Of a DNA stretch of 61,695 nucleotides, positions 42,014 through 50,320 are shown piece after piece (within the stretch, counting starts at the first letter, position 1; each line of letters starts with the position of its first letter). The notes below the pieces were generated by a model. That model did no database searches and was not told the origin of the DNA. It saw only the letters and a program-made list of their open reading frames with translations. The translations under genes were made by a program, and so were the position numbers. The DNA is from Rhodosalinus sediminis (GTDB taxonomy: Bacteria; Pseudomonadota; Alphaproteobacteria; Rhodobacterales; Rhodobacteraceae), in assembly GCF_003385555.1 (NCBI RefSeq), contig NZ_QOHR01000015.1:1-61695 (forward strand), in the 5' to 3' direction.

Positions 42014-43049
42014 GACCGAAGAGATCCTTCACTTCTACCTCGGCGCAGAACCGCCGTCCCGCCTTGATAAGGCGCTCGCGGCCCATGCGCCAGACGGGGC
42101 GAGCCTGTCGCGCTCGCGCCTCGCGCGGCTCATCGCCGAAGGTGCGGTGCGCGTGGACGGCGCGACGGCGCGCGATCCGGCCGCGCGGCCGGCGCCGGGG
42201 GCGGAGGTGGAGATCACGCTGGAGCTGCGCGCGCGCGACGATCTCGGGGCGGAGGCGATCCCGCTCGACGTGCTCCACGAAGACGCCGACGTGATCGTGA
42301 TCGACAAGCCCGCGGGGCTCGCCGTCCATCCCGCGCCGGGCACGCCGGCGGGCACGCTCGTCAACGCGCTGATGTGGCACTGCGGCGACAGCCTCTCCGG
42401 GATCGGCGGCGAGGAGCGGCCGGGGATCGTCCACCGGCTCGACAAGAACACCAGCGGGGTGATCGTCGCCGCCAAGAGCGACCGCGCGCATCAGGGCCTC
42501 GCCGCGCAGTTCGCCACGCACAGCGTCGAGCGGCTCTACCGCGCGGTGGTGCACGGGCGCCCGGACGCCGCCGAGCCGCGGCTGATGGGCCTGCCCGGCG
42601 TCTCGGAGGAGCCGGGCGGCGTGCTGCGGATCGAGGCGCCCCTGGGCCGCAACCCGCACGACCGCCAGCGCCAGGCCGTCGTCAAGAGCGGCGGCAAGCG
42701 CGCGGTCACGCGCGCGCGCGTCACCGAGAGCTTCGGCACCCCGCCCGCCGCGGCGCTCTTGGAGTGCTGGCTCGAGACCGGGCGCACGCATCAGATCCGG
42801 GTGCATATGGCGCATGTGGGCCACGGGCTGATCGGCGATCCGCTCTACGGCGGGCGGCGGCGGCTCGCTGCGCGTGCCCTGCCCGGGGGCGCGGCCGAGG
42901 CCGCGGCGGCCTTTCCGCGGCAGGCGCTCCATGCCGCGGTGCTGGGCTTCCGCCATCCGGTCAGCGGCGAGGCGATGCGCTTCACCGCGCCGCTGCCGCC
43001 CGACATGGCCGCCCTGCTCGCGACGCTGCGTGGGGGCGGGGCGGGATGA
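42012..43049 (+). CDS. RluA-family pseudouridine synthase
   Basis: The 345-residue protein has an N-terminal S4 domain (RLARLIAEGAVRVDG) and a catalytic domain with GIVHRLDKNTSGVIV, whose aspartate is the catalytic residue, and LETGRTHQIRVHM. By S4 plus RluA architecture it is of the RluC/RluD type acting on 23S rRNA; the exact site cannot be read. The ATG at 42012 overlaps the divergent DUF6476 start. The stop overlaps the cardiolipin synthase ATG. Confidence 0.93.
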   Translation: MTEEILHFYLGAEPPSRLDKALAAHAPDGASLSRSRLARLIAEGAVRVDGATARDPAARPAPGAEVEITLELRARDDLGAEAIPLDVLHEDADVIVIDKPAGLAVHPAPGTPAGTLVNALMWHCGDSLSGIGGEERPGIVHRLDKNTSGVIVAAKSDRAHQGLAAQFATHSVERLYRAVVHGRPDAAEPRLMGLPGVSEEPGGVLRIEAPLGRNPHDRQRQAVVKSGGKRAVTRARVTESFGTPPAAALLECWLETGRTHQIRVHMAHVGHGLIGDPLYGGRRRLAARALPGGAAEAAAAFPRQALHAAVLGFRHPVSGEAMRFTAPLPPDMAALLATLRGGGAG

Positions 43050-44488
43050 GCGGCGCGGCGTTCGTCCTCGCCGCGGCCGGGGCCGGCTTCGTCGCGGCGC
43101 AGATCGCCACCCTATTCCGCATCCTCCTGCGCGAGCGGCGCACGCCGGCGGCGCGGCTGGCGTGGATCATCTGCGTCGTGGCGCTGCCCGGCGTCGGGAT
43201 TTTTCTTTATTTCCTCTTTGGAGAGGTCGACTTCGGCCGGCGCAAGCTCCGCCAGCTCAAGGCGATCGAGGCGCGGCTGCCCCGCGCGGTGCCGGGCGTC
43301 GCGCCGGCCGCGCGTGAGCGCCTGCCGGCCGCGCAGGCGTTCGCGCGCGCCGCGGCCTCGAACGGCTTCGCGCCGGTCGCGGGCAATCGCGCGACGCTCG
43401 CGGCCTCCTCGGAGGACGCGATCCGGCGGCTCGTGGCGGACATCGACGCGGCGCGCGACAGCGTGCATCTCCTGTTCTACATCTGGCTCGAGGACGAGAG
43501 CGGGCGCGCGGTGCTCGACGCGGTGCGCCGGGCGGCCAGGCGCGGCGTGACCTGCCGGGTCATGGTGGACGCGCTCGGCTCGCGCAAGCTCACGCAATCG
43601 CCCGCGTGGGCCGCGCTCTCGGAGGCGGGGGTGCGGACCGGGCTCGCCTTCGGCTTCCGCTTCGCGCTCCTGCACATGTTCTTCGCGCGGGTCGATATCC
43701 GCAACCACCGCAAGATCGCCGTGATCGACGGGCGCATCGCCTATGTCGGCAGCCAGAACTGCGCCGACGCGGCCTTCCGGCCGAAGGCGCGCTACGCGCC
43801 CTGGGTGGACGTGATGGCGCGCGTCGAGGGGCCGGTGGCCTGGCAGTTGCAGTGCCTCTTCGCGGAGGACTGGGAGCTGCACGCGGGCGAGGACCTGCGC
43901 GATCTGCTCGCCGCGCCGGTCGCGCCCGTGCCCGGCGGCGCGGTGACGGCGGTGGCGATGGGGACGGGGCCGGACGACGCCTTCGCCGACGTGCCGGATA
44001 CCGCGACGCTCCTTTTCGCCGCGGCGCGTGAGCGGCTCACGATCACCACGCCCTATTACGTGCCGAGCGAGACGGTGCAGCAGGCGATCTGCGCCGCGGC
44101 GCTGCGCGGCGTCGCGGTGGACCTCGTCCTTCCGGCGCGCAACGACAGCCTCGTCGTCGGGCTCGCCAGCCGGAGCTATTTCCGCCAGTTGCTCGCGGCA
44201 GGCGTGCGCATTCACGAATACCCGGGCGGCCTTCTGCACGCCAAGATCGTCAGCATCGACGGGCAGGCGGCGATGATCGGCTCGGCCAACCTCGACCGGC
44301 GGAGCTTCGAGCTCAACTTCGAGAGCTCGCTTCTCGCCGCGGACGGGGACTTCGTCGGCGCGCTCGACGCGCGGCAGGCCGACTACATCACCCGCGCCGA
44401 GCCCGTCGCGCAGGCGGAGGTCGCCGCGTGGTCGCACGGGCGGCGCGCGCTGCAGAACCTGATGGCGACCATGGCGCCGCTCCTCTGA
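43046..44488 (+). CDS. cls: Cardiolipin synthase
   Basis: Cls condenses two phosphatidylglycerols, or phosphatidylglycerol with phosphatidylethanolamine, to cardiolipin in the inner membrane. The 480-residue protein has two N-terminal transmembrane helices (residues about 4-24 and 36-57). Two phospholipase D HKD motifs follow: NHRKIAVIDG with SQN, and LHAKIVSIDG with SANLD. It starts four bases before the end of the RluA-type gene. pgsA at 3142 makes its substrate precursor. Confidence 0.93.
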   Translation: MSGAAFVLAAAGAGFVAAQIATLFRILLRERRTPAARLAWIICVVALPGVGIFLYFLFGEVDFGRRKLRQLKAIEARLPRAVPGVAPAARERLPAAQAFARAAASNGFAPVAGNRATLAASSEDAIRRLVADIDAARDSVHLLFYIWLEDESGRAVLDAVRRAARRGVTCRVMVDALGSRKLTQSPAWAALSEAGVRTGLAFGFRFALLHMFFARVDIRNHRKIAVIDGRIAYVGSQNCADAAFRPKARYAPWVDVMARVEGPVAWQLQCLFAEDWELHAGEDLRDLLAAPVAPVPGGAVTAVAMGTGPDDAFADVPDTATLLFAAARERLTITTPYYVPSETVQQAICAAALRGVAVDLVLPARNDSLVVGLASRSYFRQLLAAGVRIHEYPGGLLHAKIVSIDGQAAMIGSANLDRRSFELNFESSLLAADGDFVGALDARQADYITRAEPVAQAEVAAWSHGRRALQNLMATMAPLL

Positions 44489-44614
44489 GGCGGGGGTGTA
44501 ACATTTCCGCCCGCGTGCGCACGTCCGCGTGAAACCGGCGCCGTGCTGACGGGTTTCCCTTTCGACGCCGCTCGCGATGCGGCATCCCTGCGGCGGGGTG
44601 CCCGAATGGCGGAC

Positions 44615-44643
44615 TTGAACTGAACCGATCGGTTCACTATTTA
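44615..44643 (+). promoter_or_regulatory. rpoH promoter with an operator-like palindrome filling the spacer
   Basis: TTGAAC (44615-44620), a 17-base spacer, then TATTTA (44638-44643). The spacer contains the perfect 16-bp palindrome TGAACCGATCGGTTCA (44621-44636), which starts at the base after the -35. The form is that of operators for TetR-family repressors. No such regulator lies in the window. Confidence 0.7.
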
Positions 44644-44685
44644 TGTTAAGCTCCGCAACATTGCGGGGACGCAGGAGAGGTCGAA

Positions 44686-45582
44686 ATGGCGAATTATGGC
44701 AATCTGCCGGCCCCGAGCCCCGAGCAGGGCCTCAACCGCTACCTTCAGGAGATCCGGAAGTTCCCGCTTCTGGAGCCGGAGGAGGAGTACATGCTCGCCA
44801 AGCGCTGGGTGGAGGATCAGGACACCGAGGCGGCGCATCGGCTCGTCACCTCGCACCTGCGGCTGGCCGCGAAGATCGCCATGGGCTACCGCGGCTACGG
44901 CCTGCCGACCTCCGAGGTGATCTCGGAGGCGAACGTCGGGCTGATGCAGGCGGTCAAGCGCTTCGATCCGGAGAAGGGCTTCCGCCTCGCCACCTACGCG
45001 ATGTGGTGGATCCGCGCCTCGATCCAGGAATACATCCTGCGCTCCTGGAGCCTCGTGAAGCTCGGGACGACCTCGGCGCAGAAGAAGCTCTTCTTCAACC
45101 TGCGCAAGGCCAAGGCGCGCATCGGCGCGCTGGAGGAGGGCGACCTGCGCCCCGAGGCGGTGCAGCGCATCGCGCAGGATCTCGGCGTGACCGAGGACGA
45201 GGTCATCTCGATGAACCGGCGCCTGTCGGGCGGCGACGCCTCGCTCAACGCGCAGGTCGGCCAGGAAGGCGAGGGCTCGCTCCAGTGGCAGGACTGGCTC
45301 GAGGACGAGAGCGCCGACCAGGCGAGCGAGTACGAGGCGCGCGACGAACTCGACGCGCGGCGCGAGCTTCTCGCCGAGGCGATGGGCGCGCTGAACGAGC
45401 GTGAGCGCGACATCCTCACGCAGCGCCGCCTGACGGACGAGCCGGTGACGCTCGAGGCGCTTTCGGGCCAGTACGACGTCAGCCGCGAGCGCATCCGCCA
45501 GATCGAAGTGCGCGCCTTCGAGAAGCTGCAGGAGCGGATGCAGACGCTGGCGCGCGAGAAGGGCATGACCGCCCCGGCGTGA
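44686..45582 (+). CDS. rpoH: RNA polymerase sigma-32 factor
   Basis: RpoH directs transcription of heat-shock genes. The 298-residue protein has region 2 with SHLRLAAKIAMGYRGYG and ATYAMWWIRASIQEYIL, the RpoH box AQKKLFFNLRKAKAR, and region 4 with LNERERDILTQRRL and the helix-turn-helix VSRERIRQIEVRAFEKL. Domain order and length are standard. The promoter carries a 16-bp palindrome between its -35 and -10, unlike the sigma-E-type rpoH promoter of enterobacteria. Confidence 0.96.
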   Translation: MANYGNLPAPSPEQGLNRYLQEIRKFPLLEPEEEYMLAKRWVEDQDTEAAHRLVTSHLRLAAKIAMGYRGYGLPTSEVISEANVGLMQAVKRFDPEKGFRLATYAMWWIRASIQEYILRSWSLVKLGTTSAQKKLFFNLRKAKARIGALEEGDLRPEAVQRIAQDLGVTEDEVISMNRRLSGGDASLNAQVGQEGEGSLQWQDWLEDESADQASEYEARDELDARRELLAEAMGALNERERDILTQRRLTDEPVTLEALSGQYDVSRERIRQIEVRAFEKLQERMQTLAREKGMTAPA

Positions 45583-45592
45583 TGGGGCGGGC

Positions 45593-45823
45593 ATGACGGA
45601 ACGGGCGCCGCGCCGGGCGTGGCGCACCCGGATCCGGCTCTGGCGGCGCTGCATCCGCCGCCGCCTGCCGTCCGGCACGCGCCTGCCCCTCGGGCTTTTG
45701 CTGATCGCGGGCGGCGTGCTCGGGTTTCTGCCGGTGCTGGGCTTCTGGATGATCCCGCTCGGCGTCGCCGTGGCCGCGATGGATCTCGCGCCCCTGTGGC
45801 GACGCCTCCGCGGTCGCCGTTAG
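45593..45823 (+). CDS. Small hypothetical membrane protein
   Basis: The 76-residue protein has a strongly basic N-terminus (RAWRTRIRLWRRCIRRR). A hydrophobic hairpin of two helices (about residues 31-47 and 51-63, GLLLIAGGVLGFLPVLGFW) and a basic C-terminus follow. It starts 11 bases after rpoH and ends four bases before convergent phaZ. No family recognised; a real but unassigned small protein is likely because the frame follows rpoH with a GGCGGGC spacer and normal codon use. Confidence 0.6.
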   Translation: MTERAPRRAWRTRIRLWRRCIRRRLPSGTRLPLGLLLIAGGVLGFLPVLGFWMIPLGVAVAAMDLAPLWRRLRGRR

Positions 45824-47082
45824 GCGACCTGCTCGGCCTCCTCGGTGTGCGGGCCGCTGTTGGCGTCGATGAAGTCGAGCACCAAGGGCCGGATGTTGTT
45901 GCGCCAGCTCTTGCCGGCGAAGATGCCGTAGTGGCCCGCATCCGGCTCGAGGTGGCTCGCCTTCTTCTCGGCGGGCAGCCCGGTCAGCAGGTCGAGCGCG
46001 GCGACGCATTGTCCGGGCGCCGAGATGTCGTCCTTCGCGCCCTCGACGGTCTTCACGGCGACGCGGGTGATCTGCCCGATGTCCACCGGCTTGCCGGCGA
46101 CGGTGAAGCGGTTCTCCGCGATCTCGCGGTTCTTGAAGATGCGCTCGACCGTCGAGAGGTAGAACTCCGCCGTCATGTCCATGACCGCGAGATACTCGTC
46201 GTAGAAGCGGTTGTGCGGGTCGTGGTCCGACGCCTCGCCCTTCGCGGCGCGGATGATCTGGTCGCGGAAGGCGCGCGAGTGGCGGTCGGCGTTCATCGAC
46301 ATGAAGGACGACAGCTGCAGGAGCCCGGGATAGACCATGCGCCCGACGCCCTTGTACTTGAAGCCGACGCGCTGGATCAGCGTCTCCTCGAGCTGGCCCA
46401 TGGTCACGCGGCGGCCGAAGTCGGTGACGTCGGTCGGCGTCGCGTCCGGGTCGATCGGCCCGCCGATGAGGGTCAGCGTGCGCGGCTGCGCCTCCGGGTC
46501 CTCGGCGGCGAGATGCGCGGTCGCGGCGAGGGCGAGCGGCGCGGGCTGGCAGACGGCGATGACATGCGTGTCCGGCCCGAGCTCGCGCAGGAAATCGACG
46601 AGGTAGAGGGTGTAATCCTCCACGTCGAACTTGCCGCAGCTCACCGGAATGTCGCGCGCGTTGTGCCAGTCGGTCACGTAGACTTCGCAGTCGGAGATCA
46701 GGCTCTTGACCGTGGAGCGAAGCAGCGTCGCGTAGTGGCCCGACATCGGCGCCACGAGAAGAACCTTGCGCGGCTGTTCGGGCCGGCCGACCACGTCGAA
46801 GTGAATCAGGTCGCCGAACGGCTTCTCCAGCACGGTCTCGACGCGCACGAGGTGATCGCGCCCGTCTTCGCAGGTGTGCGTGCGGATGCCCCAGTCGGGC
46901 TTGCAGACCATGCGCTCGAAGCTGCGCTCGGTCACCTCGCCCCAGGCGCCCATCCACTGAATCATCGGATTCGGGGCCATGGAAAGCCACGGATAAGCCG
47001 CCAGCGCCTTGGCGGTCGCACCGAGCCACTGGTTCGTGTTACGAACCGATTCCATGAAATCATAGGTCGCCATATAGCGCAT
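45820..47082 (-). CDS. phaZ: Intracellular polyhydroxyalkanoate depolymerase
   Basis: PhaZ degrades intracellular PHB granules to 3-hydroxybutyrate. The 420-residue alpha/beta-hydrolase has the N-terminal part MRYMATYDFMES and the core VTDWHNARDIP. The catalytic cysteine is in AVCQPAPLAL (thiol rather than serine, as in the Ralstonia PhaZ1 class), and the C-terminal His region is LEPDAGHYGIF. I start at 47082 because AGGAG lies six bases upstream. It is divergent from phaC, sharing a 134-bp control region with a PhaR-type box. Confidence 0.94.
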   Translation of the reverse strand: MRYMATYDFMESVRNTNQWLGATAKALAAYPWLSMAPNPMIQWMGAWGEVTERSFERMVCKPDWGIRTHTCEDGRDHLVRVETVLEKPFGDLIHFDVVGRPEQPRKVLLVAPMSGHYATLLRSTVKSLISDCEVYVTDWHNARDIPVSCGKFDVEDYTLYLVDFLRELGPDTHVIAVCQPAPLALAATAHLAAEDPEAQPRTLTLIGGPIDPDATPTDVTDFGRRVTMGQLEETLIQRVGFKYKGVGRMVYPGLLQLSSFMSMNADRHSRAFRDQIIRAAKGEASDHDPHNRFYDEYLAVMDMTAEFYLSTVERIFKNREIAENRFTVAGKPVDIGQITRVAVKTVEGAKDDISAPGQCVAALDLLTGLPAEKKASHLEPDAGHYGIFAGKSWRNNIRPLVLDFIDANSGPHTEEAEQVA

Positions 47083-47154
47083 CAGGGTCTCCTTTCGTCC
47101 GTCGCTCCGGACTGCGCCGCCCGAACATGCAGGCCACGACGCATATATCACTCG

Positions 47155-47194
47155 TTGCCCCGGCTCCCCCGGCAACCTACGCTGCACAGCAGCG
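47155..47194 (+). promoter_or_regulatory. Candidate phaC promoter overlapped by a PhaR-type box
   Basis: TTGCCC (47155-47160), a 17-base spacer, TACGCT (47178-47183). CGCTGC-ACA-GCAGCG (47180-47194) contains CTGC-N3-GCAG, the motif I recall for PhaR in Rhodobacter, and overlaps the -10. It may also affect the divergent phaZ promoter. Confidence 0.5.
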
Positions 47195-47216
47195 AGATTA
47201 GGTGGAATCCGTTAAC

Positions 47217-49010
47217 ATGACAACCGACGACGACGCCGAGATCGAACGCGCCGAGCGCATGCAGGAAAATCTCCAGCGCATCGAGGAGCTCACGCAGCGG
47301 CTCATCCGCGCGCTCGGAAGCAAGCCGCCGTCGAATCCGGGGCTGAACGCGCCGGGCGGGGACCTCTACGCCAAGGCCGCCGCGGCGTGGTGGGTCGAGT
47401 GGATGCAGAACCCCGGCAAGCTGCTGGAACAGCAGATCGCCTGGTGGGGCAAGTCGCTCTCGCACTGGATCGAGGCGCAGAAGCAGCTCGCCCACGGCCA
47501 GCTGGAGCCGCCCGAGGACGACACCCCCGAGGACCCGCGCTTCGCCAACCCGCTCTGGAAGACGCACCCCTATTTCAACTTCGTCAAGCAGCAGTACATG
47601 ATCTACGCGCAGGCGGTGGACGACGCCGTCAGCGCGATCGACGATCTCGACGAGACCGAAAAGCGCCGGCTGCGCTATTTCTCGCGCCAGATCGTCGAGA
47701 TGATGGCGCCTACCAACTATTTCGGCACCAATCCCGACGCGCTCGAACGGGCGATCGAGACCGAGGGCGAGAGCCTCGTGAAGGGGCTCGAGAACCTCGT
47801 CGCCGATCTCGAGGCCAACGAGGGCGAGCTCGTCGTGCGCCTCGCCGACGAGCGCGCCTTCAAGGTGGGCGAGAACATCGGCACCTCGCCGGGCAAGGTC
47901 GTCTATCGCAACCGGATGATGGAGCTCATCCAGTACGCGCCCGCGACCGAGCAGCAGCGCGAGACGCCGCTCGTCATCTTCCCGCCCTGGATCAACAAGT
48001 TCTACATCCTCGATCTCAAGGCCAAGAACAGCCTCGTGAAATGGCTGACCGAGCAGGGCTACACCCTCTACATGGTCAGCTGGATCAACCCCGGCCCCTC
48101 CTACGCCGACGTGGGCCTCGAGGAATACGTCGACGAGGGCTTCCTGACCGCGATCCGCGAAGTGAAGGCGATGACCGGGCAGGCGCGCATCAACGTCGTG
48201 GGCTACTGCATCGCCGGCACGACGCTGGCGCTCACGCTGTCGCTGATGAAGAAGCGCGGCGACACCTCGGTGAAGTCGGCGACCTTCCTCACCGCGCTCA
48301 CCGATTTCTCCGATCAGGGGGAGTTTACGCCCTTCCTGCAGGACGATTTCGTGGACGCGATCGAGGGCGAGGCGCGCGACGCGGGCGTCCTGCCGAGCCA
48401 CGTCATGGCGCGCACCTTCTCCTTCCTGCGGTCGCGCGATCTCGTCTACGGGCCGGCGATCAAGAGCTACATGATGGGCGAGACGCCGCCGGCTTTCGAC
48501 CTCCTGTACTGGAACGGGGACGGCGCGAACCTGCCCGCGAAGATGGCGATCCAGTACCTGCGCCGGCTCTGTCAGGACAATGCCTTCGCCGAGGAGGGCT
48601 TCGAGCTCTTCGGCGAGCGGCTGCGCCTCCGCGACGTCGACGTGCCGCTCTGCTCCGTGGCCTGCGAGACGGACCATATCGCCGCCTGGAAGGACTGCTA
48701 CCGCGGGGTTCAGGGGATGGGCAGCCGGTCCAAGACCTTCATCCTCTCGCAGTCGGGCCACATCGCCGGCGTCGTGAACCCGCCGACCAAGAACAAGTAC
48801 GGCCACTACACCAACGCCGACCTGAAGCTCGACCACGCCGCCTGGCGCGAGAGCGCGGCGTTCCACGAGGGCTCGTGGTGGCCGCGCTGGGACGCGTGGC
48901 TCGCGAAGCGGTCGGGCAAGTGGGTGCCGGCGCACGCGCCCGGTGATTCGGAGCATCCGCCGCTCGCCGACGCGCCCGGCACCTACGTCGTCGCGCCGCC
49001 AACGGATTGA
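47217..49010 (+). CDS. phaC: Class I poly(3-hydroxyalkanoate) synthase
   Basis: PhaC polymerises (R)-3-hydroxyacyl-CoA on the granule surface. The 597-residue protein has the lipase-like box GYCIAG with the catalytic cysteine, the Asp in CETDHIAAW, and the His in SQSGHIAGVV. The conserved MYLVSWINP-like block appears as LYMVSWINPGP. Length and the absence of a phaE-type partner mark class I. The ATG at 47217 is used; a GTG at 47202 lacks support. No phaA or phaB genes are in the window. Confidence 0.96.
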   Translation: MTTDDDAEIERAERMQENLQRIEELTQRLIRALGSKPPSNPGLNAPGGDLYAKAAAAWWVEWMQNPGKLLEQQIAWWGKSLSHWIEAQKQLAHGQLEPPEDDTPEDPRFANPLWKTHPYFNFVKQQYMIYAQAVDDAVSAIDDLDETEKRRLRYFSRQIVEMMAPTNYFGTNPDALERAIETEGESLVKGLENLVADLEANEGELVVRLADERAFKVGENIGTSPGKVVYRNRMMELIQYAPATEQQRETPLVIFPPWINKFYILDLKAKNSLVKWLTEQGYTLYMVSWINPGPSYADVGLEEYVDEGFLTAIREVKAMTGQARINVVGYCIAGTTLALTLSLMKKRGDTSVKSATFLTALTDFSDQGEFTPFLQDDFVDAIEGEARDAGVLPSHVMARTFSFLRSRDLVYGPAIKSYMMGETPPAFDLLYWNGDGANLPAKMAIQYLRRLCQDNAFAEEGFELFGERLRLRDVDVPLCSVACETDHIAAWKDCYRGVQGMGSRSKTFILSQSGHIAGVVNPPTKNKYGHYTNADLKLDHAAWRESAAFHEGSWWPRWDAWLAKRSGKWVPAHAPGDSEHPPLADAPGTYVVAPPTD

Positions 49011-49033
49011 CCCTGCGGCATTTTCCGGATTTG

Positions 49034-49085
49034 TGCTGCGCTGCAGCAATTCATCCTTGAAATGCTGCGGTGCAGCAAGCATATT
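49034..49085 (+). promoter_or_regulatory. phaP promoter with two PhaR-type boxes
   Basis: Box 1 is TGCTGC-GCT-GCAGCA (49034-49048), perfectly symmetric in its arms. Box 2 is TGCTGC-GGT-GCAGCA (49063-49077). TTGAAA (49057-49062) and CATATT (49080-49085) are 17 bases apart, and box 2 occupies this spacer. Binding would block RNA polymerase directly. The box centres are 29 bp apart, close to three helical turns. Confidence 0.72.
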
Positions 49086-49152
49086 CCTCTCAGCACCGAG
49101 GCCGGGCGGGCCGGCACGGGATTGCTGCAGAGCTAGAGAGAGGACTTCGACC

Positions 49153-49614
49153 ATGGCCAACGCCAAGACCGCCACCCCCGACATGACCCAGATGATGAAG
49201 GACATGATGTCCGCCTTCCCCGTGGACACGTCCTCGATGGAAAACAGCTTCAAGACCGCCGCGACGCTGAACGAGAAGCTCAGCAACGTCGCGATCGAGG
49301 CGGCCGAGAAGTCCACCGAGCTGCAGACCAAGTGGATGAAGGACGTCCTCTCCAAGATGGGCGACATGACGAAGGCCAAGACGGAGCCGGCGGACTACGC
49401 CAAGGCGATGACCGATTTCGCCTCCGCGCAGGCCGAGGTCACCGCCGAGCACATGGCGGCCTACGCCGAGATCGCCAAGAAGGTTCAGATGGACACCGTC
49501 GAGCTGATGATGGCCGCGGGCAAGGACATGTCCGAGGACGCCTCGGCCGCCATGAAAAAGGCGACCGCCGACGCGACCACGGCGGCCAAGAAGGCCTCCA
49601 CCGCCGCCAAGTAA
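49153..49614 (+). CDS. phaP: Phasin
   Basis: Phasins coat PHB granules and limit their size. The 153-residue protein is predicted to be entirely helical and amphipathic, with a Met-rich N-terminus (DMTQMMKDMMSAF), QTKWMKDVLSKMG and a Lys/Ala-rich C-terminus ending KKASTAAK. This is typical of the phasin_2-type alphaproteobacterial family. It is flanked by phaC and phaR, has an operator-bearing promoter, and is followed by a strong terminator. Confidence 0.93.
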   Translation: MANAKTATPDMTQMMKDMMSAFPVDTSSMENSFKTAATLNEKLSNVAIEAAEKSTELQTKWMKDVLSKMGDMTKAKTEPADYAKAMTDFASAQAEVTAEHMAAYAEIAKKVQMDTVELMMAAGKDMSEDASAAMKKATADATTAAKKASTAAK

Positions 49615-49653
49615 GGCGCGCGCGCCGCGCCGCGACGCGGCAGGATCGGTTTC

Positions 49654-49689
49654 GGGCGGGTGCGCTGCGGCGCGCCCGCCCTTTCATTT
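49654..49689 (+). terminator. Intrinsic terminator after phaP
   Basis: Twelve-pair stem GGGCGGGTGCGC/GCGCGCCCGCCC (one T-G pair) with the loop TGCG, followed by TTTCATTT (49682-49689). Confidence 0.8.
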
Positions 49690-49743
49690 CGCCCCCGGGT
49701 CAACTACGTTTCAACGAAATGCCGCACACGGGGGAGTGAGCGC

Positions 49744-50301
49744 GTGGCCGAGACCGAAAAGCCGCTGCTGATCAAGCGCTACGCGAGCCGCCGGCTCTAC
49801 AACACCGAGACGAGCGACTACGTCACGCTCGAGGATATCGCCGGCTTCATCCGGGCCGGCCGCGAGGTGCAGATCGTCGATCTGAAATCCGGCGACGACC
49901 TGACGCGGCAATACCTCCTGCAGATCATCGCGGAGCACGAATCGAAGGGCGAGAACGTCCTGCCGGTCAACGTGCTGACCGATCTCGTGCGCAGCTACAC
50001 CGACAGCGCGCAGTCGGTGGTGCCGCAGTTCCTGTCCATGTCCTTCGAGATGCTGCGCGACAGCCAGACGAAGATGATGGAGAACATGGAGAAGATGAAC
50101 CCGATGAGCGCCGTGCCGGGCTACGAGGCCGTGCGCGCGCAGCAGGAGGCCTTCCTCAAGGCGATGACCGGCGGCTCCGTCGGCGGCCTTTCCGGCCCGC
50201 AGCCCGAGGGGCGCGCCACCGAGAGCGACGAGAAGCAGGAGCTCGAGGAGATGCGCCGCCAGCTCGCCGAGATGAAATCCAAGCTCGACAAGCTGACGTA
50301 A
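49744..50301 (+). CDS. phaR: PHA synthesis repressor
   Basis: PhaR binds DNA and PHB, and releases the phaP and phaC promoters when granules form. The 185-residue protein has the N-terminal DNA-binding PHB_acc_N domain (LLIKRYASRRLYNTETSDYV and VTLEDIAGFIRAG, overlapping at V). The PHB-accumulation domain (LPVNVLTDLVRSYTDSAQSV) and a C-terminal coiled coil follow. It starts at a GTG after GGGGAG. Its presumed sites lie before phaP and phaC; none is evident before phaR itself. Confidence 0.94.
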   Translation: MAETEKPLLIKRYASRRLYNTETSDYVTLEDIAGFIRAGREVQIVDLKSGDDLTRQYLLQIIAEHESKGENVLPVNVLTDLVRSYTDSAQSVVPQFLSMSFEMLRDSQTKMMENMEKMNPMSAVPGYEAVRAQQEAFLKAMTGGSVGGLSGPQPEGRATESDEKQELEEMRRQLAEMKSKLDKLT

Positions 50302-50320
50302 GGCCGCGGCAGGCGCGGGC

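Noticed and set aside
49123-49132. A third PhaR box near TTGCTGCAGAG
   Set aside because: It is only a CTGCAG palindrome without the three-base spacing of the other boxes.
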